From contig NC_132879.1 in NCBI RefSeq assembly GCF_030463535.1, positions 45,341,970 to 45,405,969 of the forward strand: DNA of 64,000 bases. The letters are read 5' to 3'. This stretch comes from Salminus brasiliensis. Its lineage: Eukaryota; Chordata; Actinopteri; Characiformes; Bryconidae. Within the stretch, counting starts at the first letter, position 1. The number at the start of each line of letters is the position of its first letter. Positions 25,652-42,657 of this stretch are shown one piece after another. The position numbers were made by a program, and so were the translations under genes. The notes below the pieces were generated by a model that saw nothing but the letters and a program-made list of their open reading frames with translations, searched no databases and had not been told where the DNA came from.

Positions 25652-28600
25652 CTGGGGACACATAGGAATCCACCGTAGTTAAGATGTCGTGGCGGAGTGG
25701 TAAATTGTAAGTTGAACTGACAGGAGATTATTTGGTCGTATAGGCTATTAAGGCTATTTATTAATTAATTAATTGTGTTGCATGGTTTAAGAACTATTCC
25801 CACCCTTACACATGCACAGTGCTACGGTCCTAAACGCAGGCATACTTGAAACCCCCAGCCATGAAATAAATCCAAAATATGGTGGATACCCGTGTGTCCC
25901 CAGTGTCCTCTTTAAAAAATAAAAAAAAATTAAATTAAAAAATAAATTAATTTAAAAATTGGGCTAGTATTTGGATCAAATGTTTCAAAACTTTTGATGG
26001 GTACTGTTATTAGTCCTAATATTTATTCACCGCCCTCTTTCCTAAACAAACATACACGGACCAAGCACATTACTTTGAAAAAACAACCAGGCTGACATGC
26101 CTATGACAACGAAAGGATACTAACAGCGAAGACGTTGATGCCATCTACTGTATACTTGTAGTAGTTCCAGTTAAAGGCACGGTAACAGCAGAGGAGAACC
26201 CTAGTTTCACAGCCTGGAAGCTGGAGAGCAGAGTTGTTACTTTAAGTCATTCTACTGTCATCAGACTATGAAGAGAAATGATTGGTTATAAATCACCATC
26301 ATAAATGGAAACAACCTACCAGGCTAGACAAATACAAGCAAAAAATTGGTAGATTAGCGCTCACTTTCTTTACTGGGCGAACTTGGATCTCCTCCGGAGG
26401 CAGAAGGAGAATGGTGGCGAGCATCCTGGCGTTCATCTTGGCCACAGGGATGGTGAAGACCAAGATCCAGGACAGAATACAGGCCAGGGAGTGTACTATG
26501 GCCAGTGGACCGTAGCCTATCACCAGCCAGACATACGTGCTTACACGGCACTACAAAGACGCAACATGGGGTATAAAGATGTTAAGACTTCAGAAGTCCA
26601 TCTAGAGCATGGCAATATAACTATTTTGTCTTTACAAATTATGAAGCTGTACATAATTGTGATACTATATGTGTCATATTGTCCACCTCTGTTACCATCA
26701 CACAAATTCTAAAAGGGAATCATTAAATCATTTAAGGTGAGACCAATTATATTATCGGGAACCTGAAATAATGACGTGTCTCAGATGAAGCAAAAGCTAG
26801 CGTATACCCTCAGAGCTTGGTAGGATTCTGTGTGACATGTGTAAACCAAGGTAATGGGTGAAACTGGTTATGACTAAATTCCAGGTATCCAGGTAAAAAT
26901 ATATAAATGAAGATAAAGATAAGCAAAGAATGAAGTTGCATGCAGCCTACTAACCATGTTGGTCATTGTGAATATAAAGAAAACACTGGTAACATATAAA
27001 GGCTATTGGGCCATCACATCATCAAGTCACAGAGCACATGTAGTTCACCTTTCTTACCACAAACAATACTGGCAAGAACATTACAGGATGCCATTACAGG
27101 GTGAGTTTTAAACAACACCATGCAGATGCACACCACAAATCTGCCTTCATAAGCAGTCATACCCAGTAACGGGTCTTCTTGCTACAAGGAGCATTTGCTG
27201 GGACATCGACAGAGACGGGTGGAGGAGAGCGCAGCAGAGGAGTGGACTCCTTCACCTCAGTTGATTGATTCACCTCATCTGCCTCTTCCGGGATAGCTTC
27301 ACAATTGGGAAATTTAATACAGCACCTTCGTACCAGACTGCTTGTCTGAGCAGTCATGAGACAAGAAGCCATATTTCATCAGAAACTAGAGCAATATCAT
27401 GAGTTTAAAAATACTACTACAACGAACCGATTATAACGGCCACTGATAGATATGCTTAATCTAACTGTACAAGACAACTGTTACACAACATAAACTAACA
27501 CCATTAAAGCTGCGATTTCTTCTCTTTTAAAATAAGGATAACCTTGTCTTACCTTTTGTAATGCCTTCCCAAAAGGCCACAGTAAATAACCTGACAACTT
27601 CCAACACAGCTTCCCTGTGTTGAGAGTAAAAAAAGAAAAAGTATAGGATGAGAAAGAGGAATCAGAACTGATAAGGATATCTGACATCTTTTTTTACATA
27701 CCATATGGAATCCCAACGATGGTGCAAAACATCAATAAGCTAACCAGAAAGTAAAATAAAGAAATCCACCAGCCAAAGAAAATAGCATAAAATACATTCC
27801 CAATGCTCATCAGTGAACCTGCAAACACATGAAAAAAAATAAATCAACAAAAACCAAATGCTCAAAACACAAAAGTACCAGCTGACACATTTCCCCAAGG
27901 CATTGAGGGAATTGGAGGAGGCCAAGAAGGCTGATGGTGAAGGTGCACTGACCAGTCCGTGGTTTGATGAAATTTAGCTCGGAATATAACTCCTTCACAA
28001 TGTCCGATCTATCCTCAATAGGACGCTCTGTAACATGACTCTTCCATTTTCTGAAGCCAAACTGCCAAACAAGTACACAATGTTCTAGATCAGTATTTCT
28101 TTGGGGGGGGGGACAAAAAAAAAAAATACATATAAATATAACAAACGGTTCATCCACCTTGTAGTTATTGGCCAGTTTGTGAGCCTCAACTTCGTTCTCT
28201 GCGCGAAGCGTAGTCCTACAGCTCGCCTCCTGCCAAGCATCTTCAGTGCACCACGAGGGCACAGATGGTTCTGAACGGGAGAAAACTTTAGGATGAGAGG
28301 GGGGCTAAACTGAAAGACATCTGTATAAGTTATATTCCTTGACCTCCCTTTTCTCATCTCTTTACTAGTCCTTCTCTTTTTAGTTCCTATTCTCAGTCAT
28401 TTGACTAGGATTAACCTACCTGAAAAGTAAAGCAAAATGAATAAGAGCTATATCTACTCTCTCTCTTTAACATAACACCAATAACCAATCATTTTGGTCC
28501 ATTTTTAGTTTTGAACCCTGTAGCTGCTCTGTACACTGTAAATACTGATTCTGGATGGACCTTAAGAAATGCTCTCAATTACCTGGGATGACTTCCATTT

Positions 28601-30682
28601 AAAGTTAAGAGCTTTTTTTGCCTTCTCCTGTAAAGTCACCATTTTAAAGACACATGTTTTTCATTGGACAGCAATAACGTATCATATCAGTGAGCTAATA
28701 ATGGAAAAGGCCCCTACTGTGAGTGGAGAGGCATTTCGGGGTGAAGTGGCCGAAGTGGTGCGAGTTACATGGTGAAGGAGTATCAACCATCTCAGGGTGA
28801 GTGCTGGCCACACACAGTCTGTCACACTGGGAGCTCCGGCGATGACCTCTGTGCTCATGGTCCCACAGGAGTTCTGAAGGTCAGTAAGAGAGGGAGGAAA
28901 AAAAAAGAAGGGCCAAACATACATCTCACTGGATTTAGAAGTTTCTCATGGTCATCAGAAGGCTATGACAGACTCCCAGTTCGTTGCTGTGTGACTAACG
29001 AAAGACTCCTGATGGTCACATGCACCAATATGTCACATCAGTAAAGTGCCTCAACTGTGTCTGATCACATTCTCAAAGGATTACATGGAAGCACTAGAGC
29101 TGCACGAGTTTTCAGGAATATTAAAACTGGCAGAAAATGCCTGCAGATCATACTGCACATATGTTCACACATTAGGCAAGGAACCGCTGTTCATGAAACA
29201 CTCATTTTAATGTTGGATGGATAAAATCCTTACTTCCCAGGTTTATTATTTACTTTATTGTAATGTCCGAATTTAAAAAGGTTAATGTGCTAATGTGTTA
29301 TTCACTGCAGCTCTACAGTCATGTACACTACATGGACAAAGGTAGTGGAAAATCTGCTTTGTTGGAGTAACTGTCTCCACTGTCCAGGGAAGGCTTTCTC
29401 TTTTAGAGCATTGTTGTGGGGATCTGATTGCATTCAGCAACAAGAGCATTACTCAGGTCATGATGTTGGATGATCCCTACTTCATCCTCAACTCCCCAAC
29501 TCATCAATCCAGAGAACACAGTTCCACACCTGGCATTAGACATGATGCCAACAGGTTCATGTTTTCTGCTCTAGAGATTCCTACTCTACTAGCAAGCTGT
29601 GTGTGCATTTGCTCATCTGTGTCAGCAATAGGTTCAACGTACAGTAGCTGAATGCATTCTACAGAAGGGGTGTCCACAAACATTTGGACAAACAGCTTGA
29701 TGATTTAATGCTTTTTACCATGTTCTACTCACAAGGTGTAAAACCTACAAAAACATATTTGTGTTTTAAATGGATGTGGGAAGTAAAGGTAGGGGGTGTC
29801 CGATTTGAGACTTTCCAGTGTGTTAAAATATAGCACCCTGACTGCAAAAAAAAAAGTCAAATTCACACATTACTCTTACATTTTTTCCATATTAATATAA
29901 AAATGTACTATTTATGTGATTTTAGTCATAAATAAAATAGGGGATAGGGGGTGTCCGATTTGAGAATTTCCAGTGTGTTAAAATATAGCACCCTGACTGC
30001 AAAAAAAAAAGTCAAATTCACACATTACTCTTACATTTTTTCCATATTAATATAAAAATGTACTATTTATGTGATTTTAGTCATAAATAAAACCCTAACA
30101 GGTTTGTTTACCATGCTAGCTAACACTAGGATAACGTTACCTGTTAAGGTGCCCGTTAGCATGAACTTGCTAATGATATTTCCTGAGCTAACAGTTACTG
30201 AATGCACCTTTATAATGAACTAAATATTCATTAGAATTTATCATTAATATTTACAGACACATAAATGTTCACTTTCTTCTGCCGAGGAGCTTGAAAAACC
30301 AGTGGAAGATTCAAACCCCGAAAAGGTGAAGTTGAGGTTTAACCACAGACACACAGTTTGGTTTTTTGAGACCCAGCCTAGCTCCAAAAGTCAAACTTAA
30401 TTGTCTGTGAAGAAAAGCAAAAATCATCTTAAGAAAGATCAGCCTAAATTCGAGAAAGGGAGAACATGAGCCACAGCACGGGGGTAGATACTGAAGATGG
30501 TGTTTAGTGTTAGTGTTAGTTTAGTGTTAGTGGACTTTTTTTTATGACTTAATTAATCATTTCTGACCTTAGCTGTCTTAATATTTAACAGCAAAAAACT
30601 GCGTCTTACCTGAGCTATCAGCTGTGGATCTTCTCCTCAGACTCTCCACGTCTGCTGACAGTGTGTGTTTGGCGTGAGACAT
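19773..30682 (-). CDS. cax1: Type II cation/proton exchanger (cax1)
   Basis: Nineteen coding exons, 5' to 3': 30682-30610, 28270-28158, 28061-27953, 27818-27702, 27614-27553, 27345-27163, 26550-26365, 26220-26121, 25458-25317, 25200-25017, 24852-24753, 24581-24463, 24357-24320, 24232-24114, 21696-21551, 20429-20335, 20240-20162, 20057-19949, 19846-19773. All are GT-AG and the frame is open for 715 aa. Residues 99-158 (GWW...GIPYG...LLWPFG) and about 224-270 (FTIP...) resemble YccF units. The exchanger core has the two CAX alpha motifs: [13 protein letters not shown] at 376-388 and [11 protein letters not shown] at 607-617. The loop at 473-492 has four cysteines (CxxC, 12 residues, CxxC). A His-rich loop follows near 515-535. 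CAX proteins swap Ca2+ or other cations for protons across vacuole-like or endomembranes; the zebrafish gene is reported to act in neural crest. The exon 8 donor (26120) and exon 6 acceptor were chosen because alternatives break the frame. Confidence 0.92.
20573..21458 (+). mobile_element. Degenerate Tc1-like element in cax1 intron 15
   Basis: The left end (CACTATACTGACAAAAGTATTC...) and right end (...AATACTTTTGGCAATATAGTG) are inverted copies. Between them lies a decayed Tc1-type transposase read in several frames, including [21 protein letters not shown] (HTH part) and IMVWGCFSG with a following PLVSVKG. Stop codons, frameshifts and missing segments, including the DDE end, make it non-functional. 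It lies between cax1 exons 16 and 15, in the opposite orientation. Confidence 0.85.
21765..23349 (+). mobile_element. Nearly complete Tc1-like transposon, frameshifted transposase
   Basis: Terminal inverted repeats of about 195 bp begin CAGTGGGGAAAAAAGTATTT at 21765 and end with the complement at 23349. TA dinucleotides flank both sides (21763-21764 and 23350-23351), as expected for Tc1 target duplication. The transposase starts at 22126 with a paired-type HTH ([17 protein letters not shown]). A frameshift near 22260 and another near 22590 split it into three frames. The last frame (to 23144) keeps [23 protein letters not shown] and [10 protein letters not shown], so the three catalytic acidic residues (DD34E spacing) are present but not in one frame. 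It lies in cax1 intron 14. The sequence closely resembles a Tc1 lineage abundant in salmonids and other fish. Confidence 0.95.
25505..26012. mobile_element. Palindromic MITE with A-rich core in cax1 intron 8
   Basis: The arms at 25637-25675 (GAGGACACTGGGGACACA...) and 25880-25920 (complement) are nearly perfect inverted repeats separated by about 205 bp. Outside them, CCAAATGTTTGGACACACC near 25517 and CAAAACTTTTGATGGGTACT near 25986 resemble decayed Tc1-type MITE ends. An A run (25599-25644) precedes the left arm. There is no coding content. Confidence 0.65.
29324..29695. mobile_element. MITE with TACACTACATGGAC terminus (copy 2)
   Basis: The left end TACACTACATGGACAAAGG matches the terminus of the element at 13884. 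The right side ends GGTGTCCACAAACATTTGGAC, as there. The body shares CTGTCCAGGGAAGGC and CAGGTTCATGT with copy 1. The right end is truncated or diverged after about 29690. It lies in cax1 intron 1. Confidence 0.7.
29791..30092. repeat. Tandem duplication, two copies of about 155 bp
   Basis: 29791-29945 and 29946-30092 are almost identical over about 147 bp, including a 10-A run and flanking A/T phrases. I noticed one substitution in the aligned start (GAGACTTTCC against GAGAATTTCC). The last few bases differ where the array exits. It lies in cax1 intron 1. Confidence 0.95.
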
Positions 30683-31265
30683 GGCTGCAACTTCACTGCG
30701 GCTCAGCTGAGACTCGACTGCCTATCCTGGTTCTAGTGCCTGACTGTCGCGCGCCACTGTTGTGCCGAATTCTGACTCCCGACAGAATCCGACTCCTCTT
30801 TGCGCGCACGCGCGTAACGGATTAACTGTTAATCCCGAGTTTTCCTTTATATCAAACAACAGACCATCGCCTAAACTACCAATAAATGTATTTAATTTAA
30901 CAAACGGAAGACTTTTTTGCTGATAAATATAGATATAGATAAATATATATTTGTATAGAGGCCTTTTAAAACTGGGATATAAACAAATCAGATGTGCCTC
31001 CTTGGTTGAGTTTTGCAAACATTTTATTATTCTGAAAATATTTTTATCATGATGAACGTATTTTTTCTTTGTGTATTTATTTATTTTAATTTAATCTGTT
31101 TTAAATGCCTTGTTTATATATATATTTGTTTTTTTGTTTGTTTGTTTTTTATTATTATTTTTTTAACCACCATTTTTATGAAGATAAAGTGCTGTAGAAT
31201 GAACATAGTATTTTTTTAGCACAGCAATAGCTGTTGGGGAGCTGAGTGGGGAGCGTTTGGCGAGC
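30683..31265 (-). promoter_or_regulatory. Probable cax1 promoter and upstream region
   Basis: The 110 bp before the cax1 ATG (to about 30815) are CpG-richer than the surroundings, with a GCGCGCACGCGCG run near 30801-30814. Further upstream the sequence becomes AT-rich. Assigned by position and composition only. Confidence 0.45.
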
Positions 31266-31269
31266 ATTA

Positions 31270-31735
31270 ATCATATACAGTGCAACAGTTTAGAGTGTCC
31301 TGAAGAAAGATAGACGCTACTGGTGACATTAAACAGGTTGACCAAACATTGTGAGAGCTGTAAGAGACAAACTCGTCCACTTGTCTACTCAGACTCCCCA
31401 AACTTATCAAAAAACATCATCTCCAAGGGATGAAGATGATCCTCTGTTTAAAGATGAGCAGAAATATAGAGGCCCCTCAACAGGGCCAGAGTTTGGTATT
31501 TGCAAAGAAATACAGAGATGAGTCACAAAAGTTCTGGAACAAAGTATTGTGGACTGATGAGACCCAGATTAACCTCTACCTACGACAGGATCTGCAAGCA
31601 TGGTGGAGGTAGTGTCATGGCTTGGGCTTGCATGGTGCCTCTGGAACAGACTCACTAATTATTGATGATATAACTTATGATGGCAGCAGAAGAATGAATT
31701 CAGACATCTACAGAAACATTCTGTCAAGGTGTGTT
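31270..31735 (+). mobile_element. Tc1-like transposase fragment
   Basis: The + strand yields FAKKYRDESQKFWNKVLWTDE, the first catalytic Asp region, followed after a frame change by HGGGSVMAWACM. This 'MAWACM' wording is shared with the outer element at 46.3-48.9 kb, so they are probably one family. The copy is truncated before the second catalytic Asp and has no 3' end. It lies between cax1 and smo. Confidence 0.8.
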
Positions 31736-31739
31736 AGTG

Positions 31740-33550
31740 TTGGCCAACAATATTTTCCACCCAATAGAATAATCAATATTTTAAGGCTATGATACTGTGC
31801 TTTATTTTTTAGAATATTACTTGAGTAGCATGTATGTTTCAGACACAGCCGTAATCTAATCCAAAGCTTCCTTTATCAGAAAGTTCTTTACAAATTGGTA
31901 ATCAACCGACACACATAAGAATGATGGTTAAGTCAATGGTTAAGATGGTTTGTTTATTGGTATAAACAAATGCAAATATACATACGGTATGGTTCACTTT
32001 AAAGCATTGTGCAGGACTAAAAACCAAATTCATCAGTATAACCTGACTACTATCTAGGGAAGCTTTAACAAAATCTCATATTCAGTCATCTTGTGGATTA
32101 TTTTACACAGAGCTAGATTCATCAGTTGCAGGTGCTGTATATCTGGTTCTACTATGTAACTTAGAGAACACAGATGCCACAAAAGCAGAGAGATTGTCAT
32201 CCCTGGTTCTCTACTGTGCCACTTACCCACCACAAACTAGAGGGTGTATTTTGTCAGTGACTGTTCATTAGCATCTGTCGATTCTTTGTTATCAATGGCA
32301 CAACACACTGGGATGTTTTTCCATCAGTATAGCTTATTCACTAACCTTATTATTTTATATATATATATATATACACACACACACATATATCATAATGCAC
32401 CATAAGCACCAGGTTTGACTGCAATAGTTTTTCCCTTAATGAATATACAGACTGAATTCAGCATCCACTTTGAAGCTCATTCTAGATAATTAAAATAGGT
32501 GCATCATGAACAGTATTTTCATCATGTAAAGTGTTTTTCAGTTCTCTGTACATTCTGCACTGCATTTCTAAAGTAAGAATTTTGCAGACTGTATTGTGGT
32601 TAATATTAGAGATGCACAAGGATATCTAATCACACTGTAATAGCTAAATTATTGCGTAAAAAAGTTCTCAGCATCAAACAGATGTTTCAAACCAACATTT
32701 GATCATTTATTTATTGTACTCCAGAAGAGCTACTGCACTAAAATGTCTGCATTTGTTTTTACTGCATTTGTAACTCTACAAATTAACATTGTTTCTCTGT
32801 AAAGTTCATCCAGGTTGGTGTGACCCTAATTTCTACAGTTTGTACATGTTTATGTATCGGCATCGGCAGATATATACATTAAAAATATCAGATATTAGCC
32901 CAAGATTCCTGTATCCGTGAACCCCTAGTTTCATTTTTTAAGAACATCCTAAAAAATTCAATATAACAACTCAGTAAAACTCACAAAAAACAAAGGCGGA
33001 ATCAATCTGACACTGAAGTATGTACAATAAAATACAGTACAAAATATTGGTGGAAAAAACCTACATACTAAAGTACAAAAATAGCATTTTTGATAAAACT
33101 GTACAAATATCACTTTGAACAGAAAATAAACAGGCACATGAACAAAGATTTTTGTTATTAGCATTTTCCGTTTGCTTAAAGTCAGTTCTTATGAAAACTC
33201 TCACATTCACATAGGCTGCATCTATGAAGAAAAAGGTGGAAGCTGTTTGTGATTGCACCAGGCAACTTAACATAAAAGTAGTGATAACAGTAATAGTTAA
33301 TATAAATTCTCTTTTTCTATCAAAGTACAAACACCTGTAGGTTCTTTAGATCCGGTAAACAACTGCATGACCCAGGTCCATTAAATGGAGTATAACACAT
33401 GGATATATTAGAGCAACAGAGCTCAGTCCCTCAGAACTCATGCTAAACTATAGCACAGAATAAGAGAGATGTGGACTCCATATGTTGGTTCCGTGGTCCC
33501 ATCCAAATGCCCACAACAGTTTACTTCAACTGTGCCATCTGGTGGACTTT
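31740..33550. other. Spacer between cax1 and smo, no gene seen
   Basis: AT-rich spacer with a short TA/CA microsatellite near 32357-32390. No exon or named repeat was recognised. The right part may include smo 3' UTR; a - strand AATAAA lies at 33556-33551, about 170 nt after the smo stop. Confidence 0.45.
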
Positions 33551-33723
33551 TTTATTACTCAGTCTTGACACTGACGCATGGGCCTCGCAGGCTGTCCTTC
33601 TTTTCAAACACCCACATGAAGTTTCCCCTCCATCATTCCACAAACAATGAAATGCGTGGTGAAAAGTATCCAGCACTTTTTGAAATGAGTCTGCAGATCA
33701 CCAAGTCCAATGCATCAGGACAG

Positions 33724-39509
<5,786 letters not shown>

Positions 39510-40130
39510 TTTGGAGATCCAACTTCTGAAACTTTTATCCACTTGAGGAAAACGGAGCCGCCTTGTCCCTCAAAAGCAACACGGTTTGCGAGAGCAGAGA
39601 CCCAAGCATGACTGTTAGCCCGACTGCGGAATCACATAATCGTAGCGATAACAGTCGACTTTCCACGCAGCCCGAGACGGTTTTTTCCCCCGAGGTTCAG
39701 TCGTCCTCTGCCTGGACTACATCTCACTGTTCTCCGCTTTTGTTCCCCTCAGAGGCGATAAAACGGGAACCGAGTGAGGAGTGAGGGTGAAAAGTAAGCA
39801 TTTGCTCGAATAGGAATCATAGGAAAAGTCTCTTCTTCAATAAAACGTAGGAAAACAAGAATATCAAAATGTACAGAAAGCCTTCACCATCCCCCACTTT
39901 CCAGAAAAAAAAAATCCTTGCCTCGAAAAAGTCTGAGAGTGTGTAACTTGATCTCCAGGCTGCTGCTCCATCCCCCTGCAGCACTGCCCCCGTCCCCCCA
40001 GTTCCAGCTAAAACTCGAGCTTGGCGGAGTTCGGAAGGCTCTTCGTACACAGCAGTCTGGGACATACAGACATATGCCTGACCTAGGCTCAGCTTCTCTT
40101 TTCAGTCTCTGACATGGAGCTATAGACCGT
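39510..40130 (-). promoter_or_regulatory. Probable smo promoter and 5' UTR
   Basis: The 270 bp before the smo ATG are relatively CpG-rich, as expected of a vertebrate promoter. Further out (to about 40130) the base composition is mixed with C-rich runs. No TATA box or other element is clear. Confidence 0.45.
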
Positions 40131-41156
40131 CCTTGTTCCTAAATAACAACAAAAAAAGAAATTTGCACCCATCCCCCCTCAGGAATGGGCCTGAAGGAGG
40201 GTCAGAACAGACATTCCTCCCCCTTGCCAGGGTACAGGATACCTCGCATTCACACATGGCCTCCTGCCACCCACCTGCCCTGTGATTTGCTCAAATAAGT
40301 ACAACAAACAAAACATGAACCCTATGTTTTATTTTGATTCGTAGAAAACCACAGGAAAACCTTCTCACCTGTAATACTGGGGACTTTCAGTTGTGTATAA
40401 CTCTCATCAGTATGGGTTAGAGTTCAGAGTTAAGATTTGGAAGCACATTATTTTATTTTATAGGTGTTAGATTGCAGATTAGGTTAGGTTTTAGTCAGGG
40501 ACGAACACGGTACACTAATCCTGTGCTTGAGTGAAAGTACTGGTGTAAAATATTACTTGAGTAAAATAAGTCCTTTATTAATGTTTCTACTTTACCTACT
40601 ATATACTCACATAAAAAAAGTAAAAGTAGATTCTAGATATTAATCTATAGACTCGTGTGGATGCATACATGAAAAAATACAGTTTGTAAAGTGAAGGTTT
40701 CTGTTTTAACAGCATCCGTCAGAAAAAGTCTCATGGTATTACAGCAACAGAGCTTCTGCTTCTACTGTATCACAGCTATCACAGGGAATCAGTATTTAGG
40801 GGCCATATTCCTTTGCACAGGCCACCTTCCTCCCTCTTTAGAGAAATAATAAAGGACACATTCACACAGTAGTTATAGGACTAAGACGTAGGATATTTTT
40901 CTTTAAAAGCATGGTAAAGTACACATTTTTAAAGGGAAAAAAGTCTTCAATTACAGTAAGATTTTCTGTGTTCTTTAGGTACTCAAAAAGTGTTTTTCTA
41001 TTGCATTGCTCAGAAAAGAACCTTTGAAGCACCTTTATTAGTAATAATTCATTTGCTGCTTTAGTTATTTAAACACTAAATAGTAATTAACAGAGCAAAT
41101 ACATTTTGAGTATATATATATATATATATATAATTCGAATTATTATGTTATTTTTC

Positions 41157-41485
41157 AATAGTTAATTTCATATGATTTCTGAATGTAATAAGGTGTTCTG
41201 AATGAACACACAGTTTGTGTCCATTCAAGTTAGATTCTGTTTAATAAAATTGGCTAAAATGTTTTGGGCAGTATATATATATATATATATAAAATACAAC
41301 CTGTTCAATAAAATTGGCTAAATGTTTTGGGCAGTTTATATATATAGTTATAGTTAACTGCCCAAAAACATTTTATCCACTTTTATTGAACAGAATGTAA
41401 GTTAAATGAACACAATTTTATATTTCAGTAAGTCATTTCATAAGATTTTTTTATGTAGTAAGGTGTTCAGAATGGACAAACACAA

Positions 41486-41490
<5 letters not shown>
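41157..41490. repeat. Direct and inverted repeat cluster
   Basis: A segment containing AAAATTGGCTAAAATGTTTTGGGCAGT occurs at about 41217-41272, a second direct copy at about 41293-41337, and an inverted copy at about 41355-41412, separated by TA runs. A flanking pair at about 41165-41217 and 41434-41490 (AGTAAGGTGTTC...GAA) is in direct orientation. No coding content; family unknown. Confidence 0.75.
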
Positions 41491-41519
<29 letters not shown>

Positions 41520-42587
41520 TTTTTTTTTTTTTTTTTGACAAATTATGAATAATCAACATGACCATAACTGTTGATTTGTGAGGAAACTTCTTATTACATA
41601 AACTTCATTTTCTGAAGTTTTTTTTAAAACCACTTTCTTGTATATCGTCAGACTAAATATTGTTGGTCATTTCATACCATTCATTTCATTCCTGTCCACT
41701 TCCCCTACATCACTTCCACCATCAGTTTTGCGATTTGCAGTCCCAGTGGTTAAAATGTATGCTCTGATAGCAGATCAGTCATTAAAGCTAATTAGAGCCA
41801 CATTTTGGCCATTTCACCATGTTCAAAAGTGGACTTGCTTGGATCTTGCAACAGTGGACACTTATTTGTACTCTGACGGATTACTGCCATATTTATTTTT
41901 CGGAAATAACAATTTTACATAGTGGTAGGGGACCGGATTCCTATTCATTTCAGCCCATCTGTGGAGCTGGAGTGATTTCCTCCTCTTGGTAATTATACAC
42001 TTGGCATGGCATTCAGCAAAAATGTTTGCTGCCCTGAAGATAAACATTTGGTATATCACTTTACTGAGATCACTGACAACGGACAAGTTTGCCAAGGCTT
42101 TTTTTTTTTTTGTAGTTTTTTTTTGTAGTTTGTTTATTTTCTCCAAGCCAGGGCTGAACGACAAACTTCTCAAGGGTATTCATAATGGAAATATACTGTA
42201 TTCCCTCCCTCAGAGTTAAGGTGGTTTACTCCCATGATTTTCTGCAGCAGTGAAGGAGGTTTTTCTGTGTTACCTGCTTTTTACAAAAAACAAACATACT
42301 ATAATAAAAAGCAGGCCTCGCGCATCAGATACTTATTGAGAATCCTGCTCGTCTTATGCTAGGTTCTTTCATGTAAGCTCTTGGGGTTCCTAAAACGATC
42401 ACATTTGGCATAAAGTGTGGAAACTTTGAGGAACTCTCAGGAGATGTGATTAAACCCTCCAGTTTTACTGTAGCAGATTTCAGGCATCAGAGATTTGGAG
42501 TCTGGTTGTGGTTGGTTTGCGCTGCTGTCGTCCCAGCGCAGGGCCTCCTTAAAAGGCCTATGGAACATGGCTGCCATAGCATGAGTC

Positions 42588-42657
42588 AGAAAGAGAGAGG
42601 GAGGGAGGGAGAGAAAGAGAGAGAGGACCACACACACACACACACACACACACACAG
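42588..42657. repeat. GA-rich tract and (CA)n microsatellite
   Basis: A GAGAGG/GGGA-rich purine tract (42588-42627) runs directly into about 14 CA units ending at 42655. Confidence 0.9.

Noticed and set aside
27157-27372. Separate gene starting at the ATG at 27372 (- strand)
   Set aside because: The frame continues cax1: exon 6 begins at 27345 after an in-frame AG acceptor and joins exon 5 in phase 0.
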